17,752 bases of DNA. Source: an uncultured Lachnospiraceae bacterium. GTDB taxonomy: Bacteria; Bacillota; Clostridia; Lachnospirales; Lachnospiraceae. Numbering within the stretch: the first letter of the stretch is position 1; each line of letters opens with the position of its first letter. Shown here piece after piece: positions 6,266 to 12,971 of the stretch. Position numbers and translations under genes: made by a program. Where the stretch lies: NCBI GenBank assembly GCA_910586955.1, contig CAJUMM010000055.1, positions 1 to 17,752 of the forward strand, given 5' to 3'. The notes beneath the pieces were generated by a model. The model was not told the origin of the DNA and did no database searches. It saw only the letters and a program-made list of their open reading frames with translations.

Positions 6266-8728
6266 ATGAACAAGAGGCCTTTTGACAAGGAGATGTTCAA
6301 AAGAAGTGTGCTGTACAATGTAAAGACCCTTTACAGGAGGAACATGGAGGAGGCCACCCAGCAGCAGATTTTCCATGCGGTGGCACTGGCTACCAAGGAT
6401 GCGGTTATTGACGCATGGCTGGCTACCCAGGAGGAGATCAAGAAGAAAGATCCGAAGATTGTATATTATATGTCCATGGAGTTCCTGATGGGCCGCGCCC
6501 TGGGCAACAACCTGATCAACCTGACTTTCTATGACGGCGTGAAGGAGGCCCTGGAGGAGCTGGGCTGTGATCTGAACCTGATTGAGGATCAGGAGCCGGA
6601 TGCGGCTCTTGGAAACGGCGGTCTTGGCAGGCTGGCGGCCTGCTTCCTGGACTCCCTGTCTACCCTGGGCTATGTGGCTTATGGCTGCGGTATCCGGTAT
6701 CATTACGGAATGTTTAAGCAGAAGATTGAGGACGGATATCAAATCGAGGTTCCCGACGAGTGGCTGCAGAACGGCAACCCCTTTGAGCTGCGCCGTACCG
6801 AGTATGCCAAGATTGTGAAATTCGGCGGTTATGTAGATGTGGAAGTAGACGAGAAGGGAAGGCAGCATTTTGTACAGAAGGGCTATCAGAGTGTCCGGGC
6901 GATTCCCTGTGATCTGCCCATTGTAGGATATGGCAACAACGTAGTCAATACATTGCGCATCTGGGATGCGGAGCCCATGAATTCCTTCCATTTGGCCTCC
7001 TTTGACAAGGGTGAGTATCAGAAGGCAGTGGAAGAGGAGAATCTGGCAAAGCTCATCGTAGAAGTTCTCTATCCCAACGACAACCATATGGCAGGAAAAG
7101 AGCTTCGCCTGAAGCAGCAGTATTTCTTTATCTCTGCCAGCGTGCAGAGGGCGGTGGATAAGTATAAAGAGGATCATAACGGAGATATCCATAAATTCTA
7201 TGAGAAAGCCACCTTCCAGCTGAATGACACCCATCCCACAGTGGCGGTAGCGGAGCTGATGCGCGTCCTGCTTGACGAGGAGGGCCTGGAGTGGGACGAG
7301 GCGTGGGACATTACCACCAAGACCTGTGCCTATACCAACCATACCATTATGTCCGAGGCTTTGGAGAAATGGCCCATTGAGCTCTTCTCCCGCCTGCTTC
7401 CCCGGGTATATCAGATTATTGAAGAGATCAACCGCCGGTTTGTTCTGGAAATCCAGAGAAAATATCCTGGGGATTATGAGAAGGTCCGCAAGATGGCAAT
7501 TATTTATGACGGCCAGGTGAAAATGGCCCATCTGGCCATTGCGTCGGGCTATTCCGTAAACGGTGTGGCACGGCTGCACACGGAGATTCTCAAGAATCAG
7601 GAGCTGAAGGATTTCTACCAGATGATGCCGGAGAAATTCAACAATAAGACAAACGGCATTACCCAGAGAAGGTTCCTTCTTCACGGAAATCCCCTGCTGG
7701 CCAACTGGGTGACGGATCACATCGGTGACGATTGGATTACGGACCTGTCCCAGATTAGCAGGCTGAAAATCTATGCGGATGACGAGAAGGCCCAGCAGGA
7801 GTTTATGAATATCAAGTATCAGAACAAGGTGCGCCTTGCGAAATACATTCTGGAGCACAACGGTGTGGAGGTAGATCCCCGCTCCATCTTTGACGTGCAG
7901 GTGAAGCGCCTTCATGAGTACAAGCGCCAGCTTTTGAATATCCTCCATGTGATGTATCTCTACAACCAGATTAAGGATCATCCGGAGATGCCTTTCTACC
8001 CCAGGACTTTTATCTTCGGCGCCAAGGCGGCGGCAGGCTATCACCGGGCGAAGCTGACCATTAAGCTTATTAACTCCGTGGCTGACGTGGTGAACAATGA
8101 CGCTTCCATTAACGGAAAGCTGAAAGTGGTATTTATTGAGGATTACCGGGTATCCAATGCCGAGTGGATCTTTGCGGCGGCAGACGTGTCCGAGCAGATC
8201 TCCACAGCCAGCAAGGAGGCCTCCGGTACGGGCAATATGAAGTTTATGCTGAACGGGGCCATTACCATCGGAACCATGGACGGAGCCAATGTGGAGATGG
8301 TGGAAGAGATGGGGGAGGAGAACGCGGTTATTTTCGGCCTGTCCTCCGATGAAGTAATCAATTATGAGCAGAACGGCGGCTATAATCCCATGGAGATCTT
8401 CAACAGCGATCAGGATATCCGCCGGGTGCTGATGCAGCTGATCAACGGCTACTATGCCCCCAACGATCCGGAGCGCTTCCGGGATATTTACGATTCCCTG
8501 CTGAATACCAAGAGCAGCGATCGGGCGGATACTTACTTTATCCTGAAGGATTTCCGGGCCTATGCCCAGGCGCATCAGCGCATTGAGGCCGCTTACCGGG
8601 ATGAGAAGGGATGGGCGAAGAAAGCCATTCTGAATACGGCTTCCTGCGGGAAGTTTTCCTCCGACCGGACCATCCAGGAGTATGTGGATGAGATTTGGCA
8701 TCTGGATAAGATTAGCGTAACGTTATAG
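6266..8728 (+). CDS. glgP: Glycogen/starch (alpha-glucan) phosphorylase
   Basis: An 820-residue GT35 enzyme that releases glucose-1-phosphate from the non-reducing ends of alpha-1,4-glucans using phosphate and PLP. The length is normal for the bacterial family. Visible hallmarks are YYMSMEFLMGR near the N-terminus, ALGNGGLGRLAACFLDS, the NDTHP segment, VKRLHEYKRQ, and the PLP-site motif EASGTGNMKFMLNG with the Schiff-base lysine at K659. The C-terminus (SSDRTIQEYVDEIWH) is also typical. The start has GGGAGGAG 8-10 nt upstream. It lies 48 bp after ileS with no terminator between them, so it is probably at least partly cotranscribed from the T-box promoter. A weak promoter (GTGACG-18-TATCAT, 6214-6243) could also serve it. 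No other glycogen genes are in view. Confidence 0.97.
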   Translation: MNKRPFDKEMFKRSVLYNVKTLYRRNMEEATQQQIFHAVALATKDAVIDAWLATQEEIKKKDPKIVYYMSMEFLMGRALGNNLINLTFYDGVKEALEELGCDLNLIEDQEPDAALGNGGLGRLAACFLDSLSTLGYVAYGCGIRYHYGMFKQKIEDGYQIEVPDEWLQNGNPFELRRTEYAKIVKFGGYVDVEVDEKGRQHFVQKGYQSVRAIPCDLPIVGYGNNVVNTLRIWDAEPMNSFHLASFDKGEYQKAVEEENLAKLIVEVLYPNDNHMAGKELRLKQQYFFISASVQRAVDKYKEDHNGDIHKFYEKATFQLNDTHPTVAVAELMRVLLDEEGLEWDEAWDITTKTCAYTNHTIMSEALEKWPIELFSRLLPRVYQIIEEINRRFVLEIQRKYPGDYEKVRKMAIIYDGQVKMAHLAIASGYSVNGVARLHTEILKNQELKDFYQMMPEKFNNKTNGITQRRFLLHGNPLLANWVTDHIGDDWITDLSQISRLKIYADDEKAQQEFMNIKYQNKVRLAKYILEHNGVEVDPRSIFDVQVKRLHEYKRQLLNILHVMYLYNQIKDHPEMPFYPRTFIFGAKAAAGYHRAKLTIKLINSVADVVNNDASINGKLKVVFIEDYRVSNAEWIFAAADVSEQISTASKEASGTGNMKFMLNGAITIGTMDGANVEMVEEMGEENAVIFGLSSDEVINYEQNGGYNPMEIFNSDQDIRRVLMQLINGYYAPNDPERFRDIYDSLLNTKSSDRADTYFILKDFRAYAQAHQRIEAAYRDEKGWAKKAILNTASCGKFSSDRTIQEYVDEIWHLDKISVTL

Positions 8729-8743
8729 ACATGTGTGAGCCAA

Positions 8744-8773
8744 GGGGCCACTGTAAATCAGCGGCTCCTTTTT
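8744..8773 (+). terminator. Intrinsic terminator after glgP
   Basis: GGGGCC (8744-8749) pairs with GGCTCC (8763-8768). After an A/C mismatch, CTG pairs with CAG around the loop TAAAT. Five T follow. It starts 15 nt after the glgP stop. Confidence 0.75.
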
Positions 8774-8780
8774 ATGGCCG

Positions 8781-8811
8781 GGCGCCCGGAAAAAGGGGCG
8801 TCTATTTTTTT
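8781..8811 (+). terminator. Second, tandem terminator after glgP
   Basis: GGCGCCC (8781-8787) pairs with GGGCGTC (8796-8802) around an 8-nt loop, and the run TATTTTTTT follows. With the hairpin at 8744 it insulates the sporulation genes downstream from readthrough. Confidence 0.65.
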
Positions 8812-8819
8812 CCCCGTTA

Positions 8820-8827
8820 CATAAACT
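8820..8827 (+). promoter_or_regulatory. Possible sigma-E-type -10 element for the spoIID-like gene
   Basis: CATAAACT matches seven of eight positions of the sigma-E -10 consensus CATACANT. A matching -35 is not convincing in the T-run upstream. It ends 5 nt before the chosen ATG, which would make the message almost leaderless or mean that a later start is used. Confidence 0.25.
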
Positions 8828-8832
8828 GTAAA

Positions 8833-9702
8833 ATGAGAGAAAATTTGAAAACCGGAATGTCTATCCTGATTATCCTGATGCTTCTTCCCTACGTGGCTGT
8901 GGTTTTCCGCACAGGAAGCATGAAAGGGCTGGAGGGGCAGATGGAAGAACCGGGACTGGAAATGTATGTAATGGGGATTCTGCCGGGGCAGATGCCGGCT
9001 GCCTACGAGGAGGAAGCCCTGAAAGCCCAGGCTGTGGTAATCCGCACAAATCTCCTTAGGAAAAGCATGGAATTTTATAAAACAAAGGATCTGAAGACTG
9101 CGGCGGCGTCCCTTAGGGAGCAGGACCTGGAAGAAATGGGATTTACGTATTATTCCCCCATGGAGCTGGAAGAACTGTGGGGGTATGAACAGTTTGAGTG
9201 GTACGAGGAGCGGATCCGGAAAGCCGTGGAGGATACGGCAGGAGAAATACTGGCTCTTGAGGGAGAGCCGGTGGATCTGCCCTATCATGCGGTGAGTGCC
9301 GGACGGACCAGGGCAGGAAGCCTTTTGGGAGAGGACTATGGCTATCTGGAGCCTGCAGAATGTCCGGGGGACGTGGAGGCGGCGGATTATTTAAAAATCC
9401 AGACGGTGGAACTGGAGGAGAGCCTGGAGATCCGAAAGAGGGACGAGGCGGGCTATGTGACAGAAGTTTGCCTGGGAGAGGAAGTTTTGACCGGGGAGGA
9501 GTTCCGCAGCCGCTTTTCCCTGAACTCCAGCTGCTTTACGGCGGAGCGGACAGAAGACGGTGTGCGGATTACTACCAAGGGGCTGGGACACGGCCTGGGC
9601 CTCAGCATGTACCAGGCAAATCTCCAGGCCCTCAAAGGCAGCAAGTATTTGGAAATTTTATCGTATTTTTATAAAAATGTGGAATGTATAAGCTCCTCTT
9701 AA
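8833..9702 (+). CDS. spoIID: SpoIID/LytB-domain protein (stage II sporulation protein D-like)
   Basis: A 289-residue membrane-anchored protein. An N-terminal helix (about residues 9-25) is followed by a SpoIID domain. In sporulation SpoIID is a lytic transglycosylase that trims septal peptidoglycan and helps drive engulfment. Family landmarks are the YVMGILPGQMPAAYEEEALKAQAV segment (residues 45-68, given here as key parts EEEALKAQAV at 59-68), YHAVSAGRT (151-159) and GLGHGLGLSMYQ (250-261). The usual EMP glutamate, which I take as the catalytic residue, is Q53 here, so activity is doubtful. The gene lies directly before the SpoIIQ-like gene, an order known from clostridia. No good Shine-Dalgarno precedes ATG 8833; TTG 8845 or ATG 8857 are alternatives. 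The symbol rests on domain and neighbour. Confidence 0.82.
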   Translation: MRENLKTGMSILIILMLLPYVAVVFRTGSMKGLEGQMEEPGLEMYVMGILPGQMPAAYEEEALKAQAVVIRTNLLRKSMEFYKTKDLKTAAASLREQDLEEMGFTYYSPMELEELWGYEQFEWYEERIRKAVEDTAGEILALEGEPVDLPYHAVSAGRTRAGSLLGEDYGYLEPAECPGDVEAADYLKIQTVELEESLEIRKRDEAGYVTEVCLGEEVLTGEEFRSRFSLNSSCFTAERTEDGVRITTKGLGHGLGLSMYQANLQALKGSKYLEILSYFYKNVECISSS

Positions 9703-9715
9703 AGTGGCTATCCTA
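9686..9715 (+). promoter_or_regulatory. Candidate sigma-F promoter for the spoIIQ-like gene
   Basis: GTATA (9686-9690), a 15-bp spacer and GGCTATCCTA (9706-9715) fit the forespore sigma-F pattern (GYATA, then GGNNANNNTR). The -35 and most of the spacer lie inside the end of the spoIID-like gene. The start would be near 9722, 44 nt before the spoIIQ-like ATG. SpoIIQ is a classic sigma-F target, so context supports this. Confidence 0.65.
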
Positions 9716-9765
9716 TGGTTAGCAGCACAGAGAAACATGTGTAAATCTATATAGAGGTGAAGCTT

Positions 9766-10590
9766 ATGACAGTAAAAAGAAAGAAAAAGAGTACATTTAT
9801 GGGAGGAAGGGGCGTAGCTGTCGCCTTTAGTCTCTGCCTTCTTGCAGTTATCACCATGATAGGCATGTATACCGTGGGGAGAACGGACCAGAAACAGCAG
9901 GAGCTGAAGCGGCAGATTGCGGAGGCGGAAAAATCCAAGTCTACGGAGGAGGAGATTTTAAAGCCTAAGAAAGAGGAACCCAAGGAAACCCAGGAGGCGG
10001 CCTCCGCTTCTGCCACCAGGGAGAAAGAGAAAAAGGAGAAAGAGAAAGTCATTATCAACAGTCCGGAGCTGGAAAGCGATTTCCGGCAGGAAGAGGTTGC
10101 GGAAGTCCTTCCGGAAGAAGAGCTGGAGGAGGCATCCGTGGCGGATGTGGTGATGGAGCAGCCCACCCTCTCCTTTTCCCCGGAGGAGGACAAGCTTTTC
10201 TGGCCCATCTCGGGAAATATTCTGATGGATTACAGCATGGACAAGTCCGTTTACTTTACGACGTTAGATCAGTACAAATACAACCCGGCAATTATCATTG
10301 AGGGTTCGGTGGACGAGAGCGTTATGTCCGGAGCCCAGGGCCTGGTAAAGACCATTGAAACCATTGAGGAGACAGGCACGACCCTTACTCTGGATATCGG
10401 TGACGGATATGAACTGATTTACGGCCAGCTCAAGGAGCTTCCCGTAGAGGAAGGGGATTATGTGAAGGCAGGCGATACCATCGGTTATGTGAGCCAGCCC
10501 ACCAAGTATTATTCCAAAGAAGGGACCAACGTATACTTTGAAGTCCGCAAAGACGGAAAGAGCGTAGACCCTATGGTACTTCTTCAGTAA
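9766..10590 (+). CDS. spoIIQ: SpoIIQ-like protein with degenerate LytM (M23) domain
   Basis: A 274-residue membrane protein. A short basic N-terminus is followed by a transmembrane helix (about 15-38), a long charged linker rich in Glu and Lys (about 40-140), and a LytM/M23 fold (about 145-274). SpoIIQ sits in the forespore membrane and pairs with SpoIIIAH across the septum. Aligning M23 landmarks by eye, every zinc or catalytic position is replaced: HxGxD becomes N173...I177, the YxHL histidine becomes Q221, and HLHFE becomes N255-V-Y257-F-E. It is therefore expected to be a pseudoenzyme with a structural role. ATG 9766 has AGAGGTGA just upstream; a GTG at 9757 overlaps that site and is not the start. 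The stop overlaps the convergent GIY-YIG gene by 20 bp. Identification as SpoIIQ depends on the spoIID neighbour and the sigma-F-like promoter. Confidence 0.78.
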   Translation: MTVKRKKKSTFMGGRGVAVAFSLCLLAVITMIGMYTVGRTDQKQQELKRQIAEAEKSKSTEEEILKPKKEEPKETQEAASASATREKEKKEKEKVIINSPELESDFRQEEVAEVLPEEELEEASVADVVMEQPTLSFSPEEDKLFWPISGNILMDYSMDKSVYFTTLDQYKYNPAIIIEGSVDESVMSGAQGLVKTIETIEETGTTLTLDIGDGYELIYGQLKELPVEEGDYVKAGDTIGYVSQPTKYYSKEGTNVYFEVRKDGKSVDPMVLLQ

Positions 10591-10828
10591 AAGAGGCGAT
10601 AAGCCGTTCCTTCTGGGAGCGGCTTAATTTTTTGATGGCAGCTTCCCGGCGCATGGCCTCTTCCCTGGTGGGAAACATTTCGTAGTAGGCAAGAGAAACC
10701 GGGAGATGGGAGCGGGTGTACTTGGCTCCCCGGCCCTGGCTGTGGTCCTCCAGGCGTTTTTTCAGATTGTTGGTCCAGCCGGTGTAGAGGGAATTGTCCC
10801 CGCACCGCAGTATGTAGGTGTAATTCAT
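10571..10828 (-). CDS. GIY-YIG nuclease-domain protein (YhbQ/YazA, UPF0213 type)
   Basis: An 85-residue single-domain protein of the UPF0213 group of GIY-YIG nucleases. The split motif is Y3-T-Y5-I-L and Y15-T-G17. Also visible are R25 in the helix after the motif, E62 in MRREAAIKKLSR (the usual metal-binding Glu), and a basic C-terminus. The family's cellular substrate is uncertain; DNA repair-type roles have been proposed. ATG 10828 is preceded by an AAGGGG-type site about 9 nt away; an upstream in-frame start at 10879 would overlap the promoter. Its last 20 bp overlap the convergent spoIIQ-like gene, and the terminator of that gene lies within this coding sequence (codons for KKLSRSQKERLI). 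Confidence 0.88.
   Translation of the reverse strand: MNYTYILRCGDNSLYTGWTNNLKKRLEDHSQGRGAKYTRSHLPVSLAYYEMFPTREEAMRREAAIKKLSRSQKERLIASFTEEVP
10601..10633 (+). terminator. Terminator of the spoIIQ-like gene, inside the convergent GIY-YIG gene
   Basis: AAGCCGTTCC (10601-10610) pairs with GGAGCGGCTT (10616-10625) with one wobble pair and a 5-nt loop, followed by AATTTTTT. It begins 10 nt after the spoIIQ-like stop codon. Confidence 0.85.
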
Positions 10829-10850
10829 AAAAACAGCCCCTTTGCCTTGT

Positions 10851-10879
10851 ATTATAAGGGAAGGGGCCGTTCCTTGCAA
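10851..10879 (-). promoter_or_regulatory. Promoter for the GIY-YIG gene
   Basis: On the minus strand TTGCAA (10874-10879) and TATAAT (10851-10856) are 17 bp apart. Transcription would start near 10844, leaving a leader of about 16 nt. The same bases contain an inverted repeat GCCCCTT/AAGGGGC followed by TGTTTTT, which could instead end the hemolysin III transcript. Confidence 0.65.
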
Positions 10880-10905
10880 ATGCTTTTTCCGGGGATATCT
10901 GCCTC

Positions 10906-11568
10906 CTAGAGGGGCATGGGAGCTACAAATACATACATCATAATAAAGTGGCAGATGCTTCCCCCCATAACAAACAGGTGGAAGATTTCATGGGAGCCGA
11001 AGTTTTTGTGCCTGGAGTTGAAGATCGGAAGCTTCAGGGCATAAATGATTCCCCCGATGGTGTAAATGATTCCCCCGGCCAGGAGCCAGCCAAAAGCCGC
11101 CGGAGGCAGGGAGTTTAAAATCTGGGTGAAAGCCAGCACGCAGACCCAGCCCATGGCAATGTATAAAAGGGAAGAGAACCATTTGGGGCAGGTAATCCAG
11201 AAGGCTTTGATCAGGATTCCCGCCAGGGCAATCCCCCAGACCAGAGCGCACAGGCGGTATCCGGCGGTATTTCCCAGGACCACCAGGCAGACCGGCGTGT
11301 AGGAGCCTGCAATCAGGACGAAAATCATCATATGGTCTATTTTCCGCAGTATCCGGTTGGAACGCTCAGACAGATTCAGGGTGTGGTAGACGGTGCTGGC
11401 CATGTAAAGCAGAATCATGCTTGTAATAAAGACGGCCAGGGAAATCAGGTGAATCCGGTCCGGATTGCTGGCTGCCCGGATAAGCAGGGGGGTAGATGCA
11501 AAGAGAGCCATCATCATGCCGATGAAGTGAGTGATGGCGCTTCCCGGATCTTTAATTTCAAATTTCAT
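10906..11568 (-). CDS. Hemolysin III / PAQR family membrane protein
   Basis: A 220-residue integral membrane protein with seven predicted hydrophobic helices, the standard size for bacterial hemolysin III (YqfA/PAQR, CREST superfamily). Conserved parts are THFIG at residues 13-17, S58-T-V-Y-H62, D78 in the RKIDHMMIFVLIAGSYTP region (76-92), and the C-terminal H193-E-I-F-H197. The Ser/His/Asp/His set matches the metal-hydrolase-like site of the superfamily. Its physiological role in bacteria is not established; the hemolysin name is historical. ATG 11568 has AAGGAG about 8 nt upstream. It has its own promoter and sits between rubrerythrin and the GIY-YIG gene on the same strand. Confidence 0.93.
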   Translation of the reverse strand: MKFEIKDPGSAITHFIGMMMALFASTPLLIRAASNPDRIHLISLAVFITSMILLYMASTVYHTLNLSERSNRILRKIDHMMIFVLIAGSYTPVCLVVLGNTAGYRLCALVWGIALAGILIKAFWITCPKWFSSLLYIAMGWVCVLAFTQILNSLPPAAFGWLLAGGIIYTIGGIIYALKLPIFNSRHKNFGSHEIFHLFVMGGSICHFIMMYVFVAPMPL

Positions 11569-11636
11569 AAAAACAACTCCTTTCAGATGCTCTATATAAT
11601 TATATGTAGTTTTTGAAACTATGTTATGATATATAC

Positions 11637-11665
11637 ATATTACATCAAGAAAAAAAGTATGTCAA
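11637..11665 (-). promoter_or_regulatory. Promoter for the hemolysin III gene
   Basis: On the minus strand TTGACA (11660-11665) and TAATAT (11637-11642) have a 17-bp spacer. The predicted leader contains two perfect palindromes: TAGTTT-TTG-AAACTA (11607-11621) and ATATAATTATAT (11594-11605). Confidence 0.8.
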
Positions 11666-11694
11666 GAATTTTTGCTGCTTGGAGAAATGAAAGA

Positions 11695-11734
11695 TAAAAA
11701 ATAAGGGTATGCCGGATTGCTCCAACATACCCTT
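11695..11734 (-). terminator. Terminator of rubrerythrin
   Basis: AAGGGTATG and CATACCCTT (11703-11711 and 11726-11734) form a 9-bp stem. On the minus strand the tail is ATTTTTTA, and on the plus strand GGATTTTT, so it may work both ways. It lies 35 bp after the rubrerythrin stop. Confidence 0.88.
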
Positions 11735-11769
11735 GGATTTTTAAATTGCCAGATTTACCAGAGTGATTC

Positions 11770-12312
11770 TTAGCCGAAGTATCTCTTTAAGAGACCCTCG
11801 AAAGCTTTGCCGTGGCGAGCCTCATCGCGGGCCATCTCATGAACGGTGTCATGGATCGCATCCAGGTTCGCAGCCTTTGCTCTCTTAGCCAGGTCAAACT
11901 TGCCTGCGGTAGCGCCGTTCTCAGCGGCAACTCTCATCTCCAGGTTCTTCTTGGTGCTGTCGGTTACTACCTCGCCCAGAAGCTCGGCAAATTTCGCAGC
12001 ATGCTCAGCCTCTTCGTAGGCTGCCTTCTCCCAGTACAGGCCGATTTCCGGATATCCCTCTCTGTGGGCAACCCGTGCCATAGCAAGGTACATACCAACC
12101 TCGGAGCACTCGCCGTTGAAGTTGGCTCTTAAGTCCTCAAGGATATCTTCGCTTACGCCCTTGGCTACGCCTACTACATGCTCAGCAGCCCAGCTTAAGC
12201 CTTCTGCCTGCTCGGTGAACTTGTCCGGGCCAACGCCGCACTGGGGACATTTCTCGGGAGCGGAATCTCCCTCGTGAACATAACCGCATACCTGGCATAC
12301 AAATTTCTTCAT
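11770..12312 (-). CDS. Rubrerythrin with N-terminal rubredoxin domain (reverse rubrerythrin)
   Basis: A 180-residue cytoplasmic non-heme iron protein that reduces hydrogen peroxide in anaerobes. A rubredoxin-like Fe(SCys)4 site comes first (C6-x-x-C9-G and C22-P-x-C25-G). The ferritin-like four-helix diiron domain follows, with carboxylate and histidine ligands in E68-C-S-E71, E100-E101-x-E103-H104 and D163-E164-A-R-H167. The order rubredoxin-diiron is reversed from the classic Desulfovibrio rubrerythrin and is common in clostridia. ATG 12312 has GGAGAG about 8 nt upstream. The promoter and a 19-bp inverted repeat at the predicted transcription start suggest peroxide-responsive control by the PerR encoded just upstream on the same strand. 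Confidence 0.96.
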   Translation of the reverse strand: MKKFVCQVCGYVHEGDSAPEKCPQCGVGPDKFTEQAEGLSWAAEHVVGVAKGVSEDILEDLRANFNGECSEVGMYLAMARVAHREGYPEIGLYWEKAAYEEAEHAAKFAELLGEVVTDSTKKNLEMRVAAENGATAGKFDLAKRAKAANLDAIHDTVHEMARDEARHGKAFEGLLKRYFG

Positions 12313-12359
12313 GATAATACTCTCCTTTTCTATTATGGTTTTTTGTTTTTGGTTCTTAA

Positions 12360-12378
12360 AATAGGAATAATTCCTATT
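12360..12378 (-). promoter_or_regulatory. PerR-like operator of rubrerythrin
   Basis: AATAGGAAT-A-ATTCCTATT is a perfect 9-1-9 inverted repeat just downstream of the predicted start (about 12381). It has the same geometry as the repeat at the perR promoter and resembles Fur-family boxes. Confidence 0.7.
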
Positions 12379-12387
12379 ACTGAAATT

Positions 12388-12416
12388 AATCTAACATAGA
12401 TTTTCCCGTTCGTCAA
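12388..12416 (-). promoter_or_regulatory. Promoter for rubrerythrin
   Basis: On the minus strand TTGACG (12411-12416) and TAGATT (12388-12393) are 17 bp apart. The -35 is centred in GTTC-TTGAC-GAAC (12408-12420), identical to the sequence at 108-120. Confidence 0.75.
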
Positions 12417-12432
12417 GAACAATCTTTAAAGT

Positions 12433-12819
12433 TTATACTTTTTTCACACATTCGCTGCAGACGCCGTAGTATTGAATGGTATGGCCCTCTATAATGCCGG
12501 GGAACTTTTCCTGGGCCCGCCGGTCAATCAGGGCCTGGTCTTCCAGCGTGAGGTCCAGAAGGGAGCTGCATTTCCGGCAGAAAAAGTGAGAATGGGGTTC
12601 TACATGCCCGTCAAAACGGTCGGCGCCCTCGGTGGTAATTTTGACCGCTTCGCCCAGCTCCACCAGGAGCGCAAGATTGCGGTAAACCGTCCCCAGGCTG
12701 ATATTGGGAAATTCCTTCCGCACATTCATATAAACCGTGTCGGCCGTGGGATGGTCGTACCTGGACAGCAGGAAGGTTTTGATGGATTCCCGCTGGCGGC
12801 TGTACTTTAGTGGCGGCAT
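12433..12819 (-). CDS. perR: Fur-family peroxide-responsive repressor, PerR-like
   Basis: A 128-residue Fur-family DNA-binding metalloregulator. The winged helix covers about residues 1-70 (HPTADTVY at 23-30, SLGTVYRNL at 41-49). Regulatory metal ligands align with B. subtilis PerR: H23, D70 (in RFD), H76, H78 and D89. The last matches PerR Asp104, the residue that separates PerR from Fur. Structural zinc cysteines are C81/C84 and C121/C124. PerR senses peroxide by metal-catalysed histidine oxidation and derepresses genes such as rubrerythrin, which is directly downstream. ATG 12819 has AAAGGAGG 5-6 nt upstream. A 9-1-9 repeat at its own promoter suggests autoregulation. No terminator separates it from the rubrerythrin promoter, so some readthrough is likely. 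Confidence 0.88.
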   Translation of the reverse strand: MPPLKYSRQRESIKTFLLSRYDHPTADTVYMNVRKEFPNISLGTVYRNLALLVELGEAVKITTEGADRFDGHVEPHSHFFCRKCSSLLDLTLEDQALIDRRAQEKFPGIIEGHTIQYYGVCSECVKKV

Positions 12820-12850
12820 AAAGACCTCCTTTCACAAATTTTTTTGTGAT

Positions 12851-12869
12851 AATAATAATGATTACTATT
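12851..12869 (-). promoter_or_regulatory. PerR-like operator of perR (autoregulation)
   Basis: On the minus strand AATAGTAAT-C-ATTATTATT is a 9-1-9 inverted repeat with one mismatch. It overlaps the predicted transcription start and shares AATAG.AAT.ATT..TATT with the rubrerythrin operator. Confidence 0.65.
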
Positions 12870-12871
12870 TT

Positions 12872-12900
12872 GTTTTATCAAAAAAAGATAGGGATGTCAA
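12872..12900 (-). promoter_or_regulatory. Promoter for perR
   Basis: On the minus strand a perfect TTGACA (12895-12900) is followed after 17 bp by TAAAAC (12872-12877). The -10 is weak, but the position fits the operator just downstream. Confidence 0.55.
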
Positions 12901-12911
12901 TAGAAAAACAT

Positions 12912-12949
12912 GGAAAAGAGCTGCCGGGAAATAAAAGCTCCGGCAGCTC
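12912..12949 (-). terminator. Terminator of the HExxH-protein gene
   Basis: GAGCTGCCGG (12918-12927) and CCGGCAGCTC (12940-12949) form a 10-bp stem. The minus-strand tail is TTTTCCATG with more T further on. It separates this gene from perR. Confidence 0.75.
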
Positions 12950-12971
12950 CGCAGAAAATACTATATTATTG

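Noticed and set aside
5858..8701. Long 947-codon open frame on the minus strand opposite glgP and the end of ileS
   Set aside because: It is antisense to two clear enzymes, has no ribosome binding site and no recognisable motif. Codon bias in strongly expressed genes often leaves such frames open.
12841..12860. Short repeats of AAT near perR as a microsatellite
   Set aside because: They are better explained as one arm of the 9-1-9 operator.
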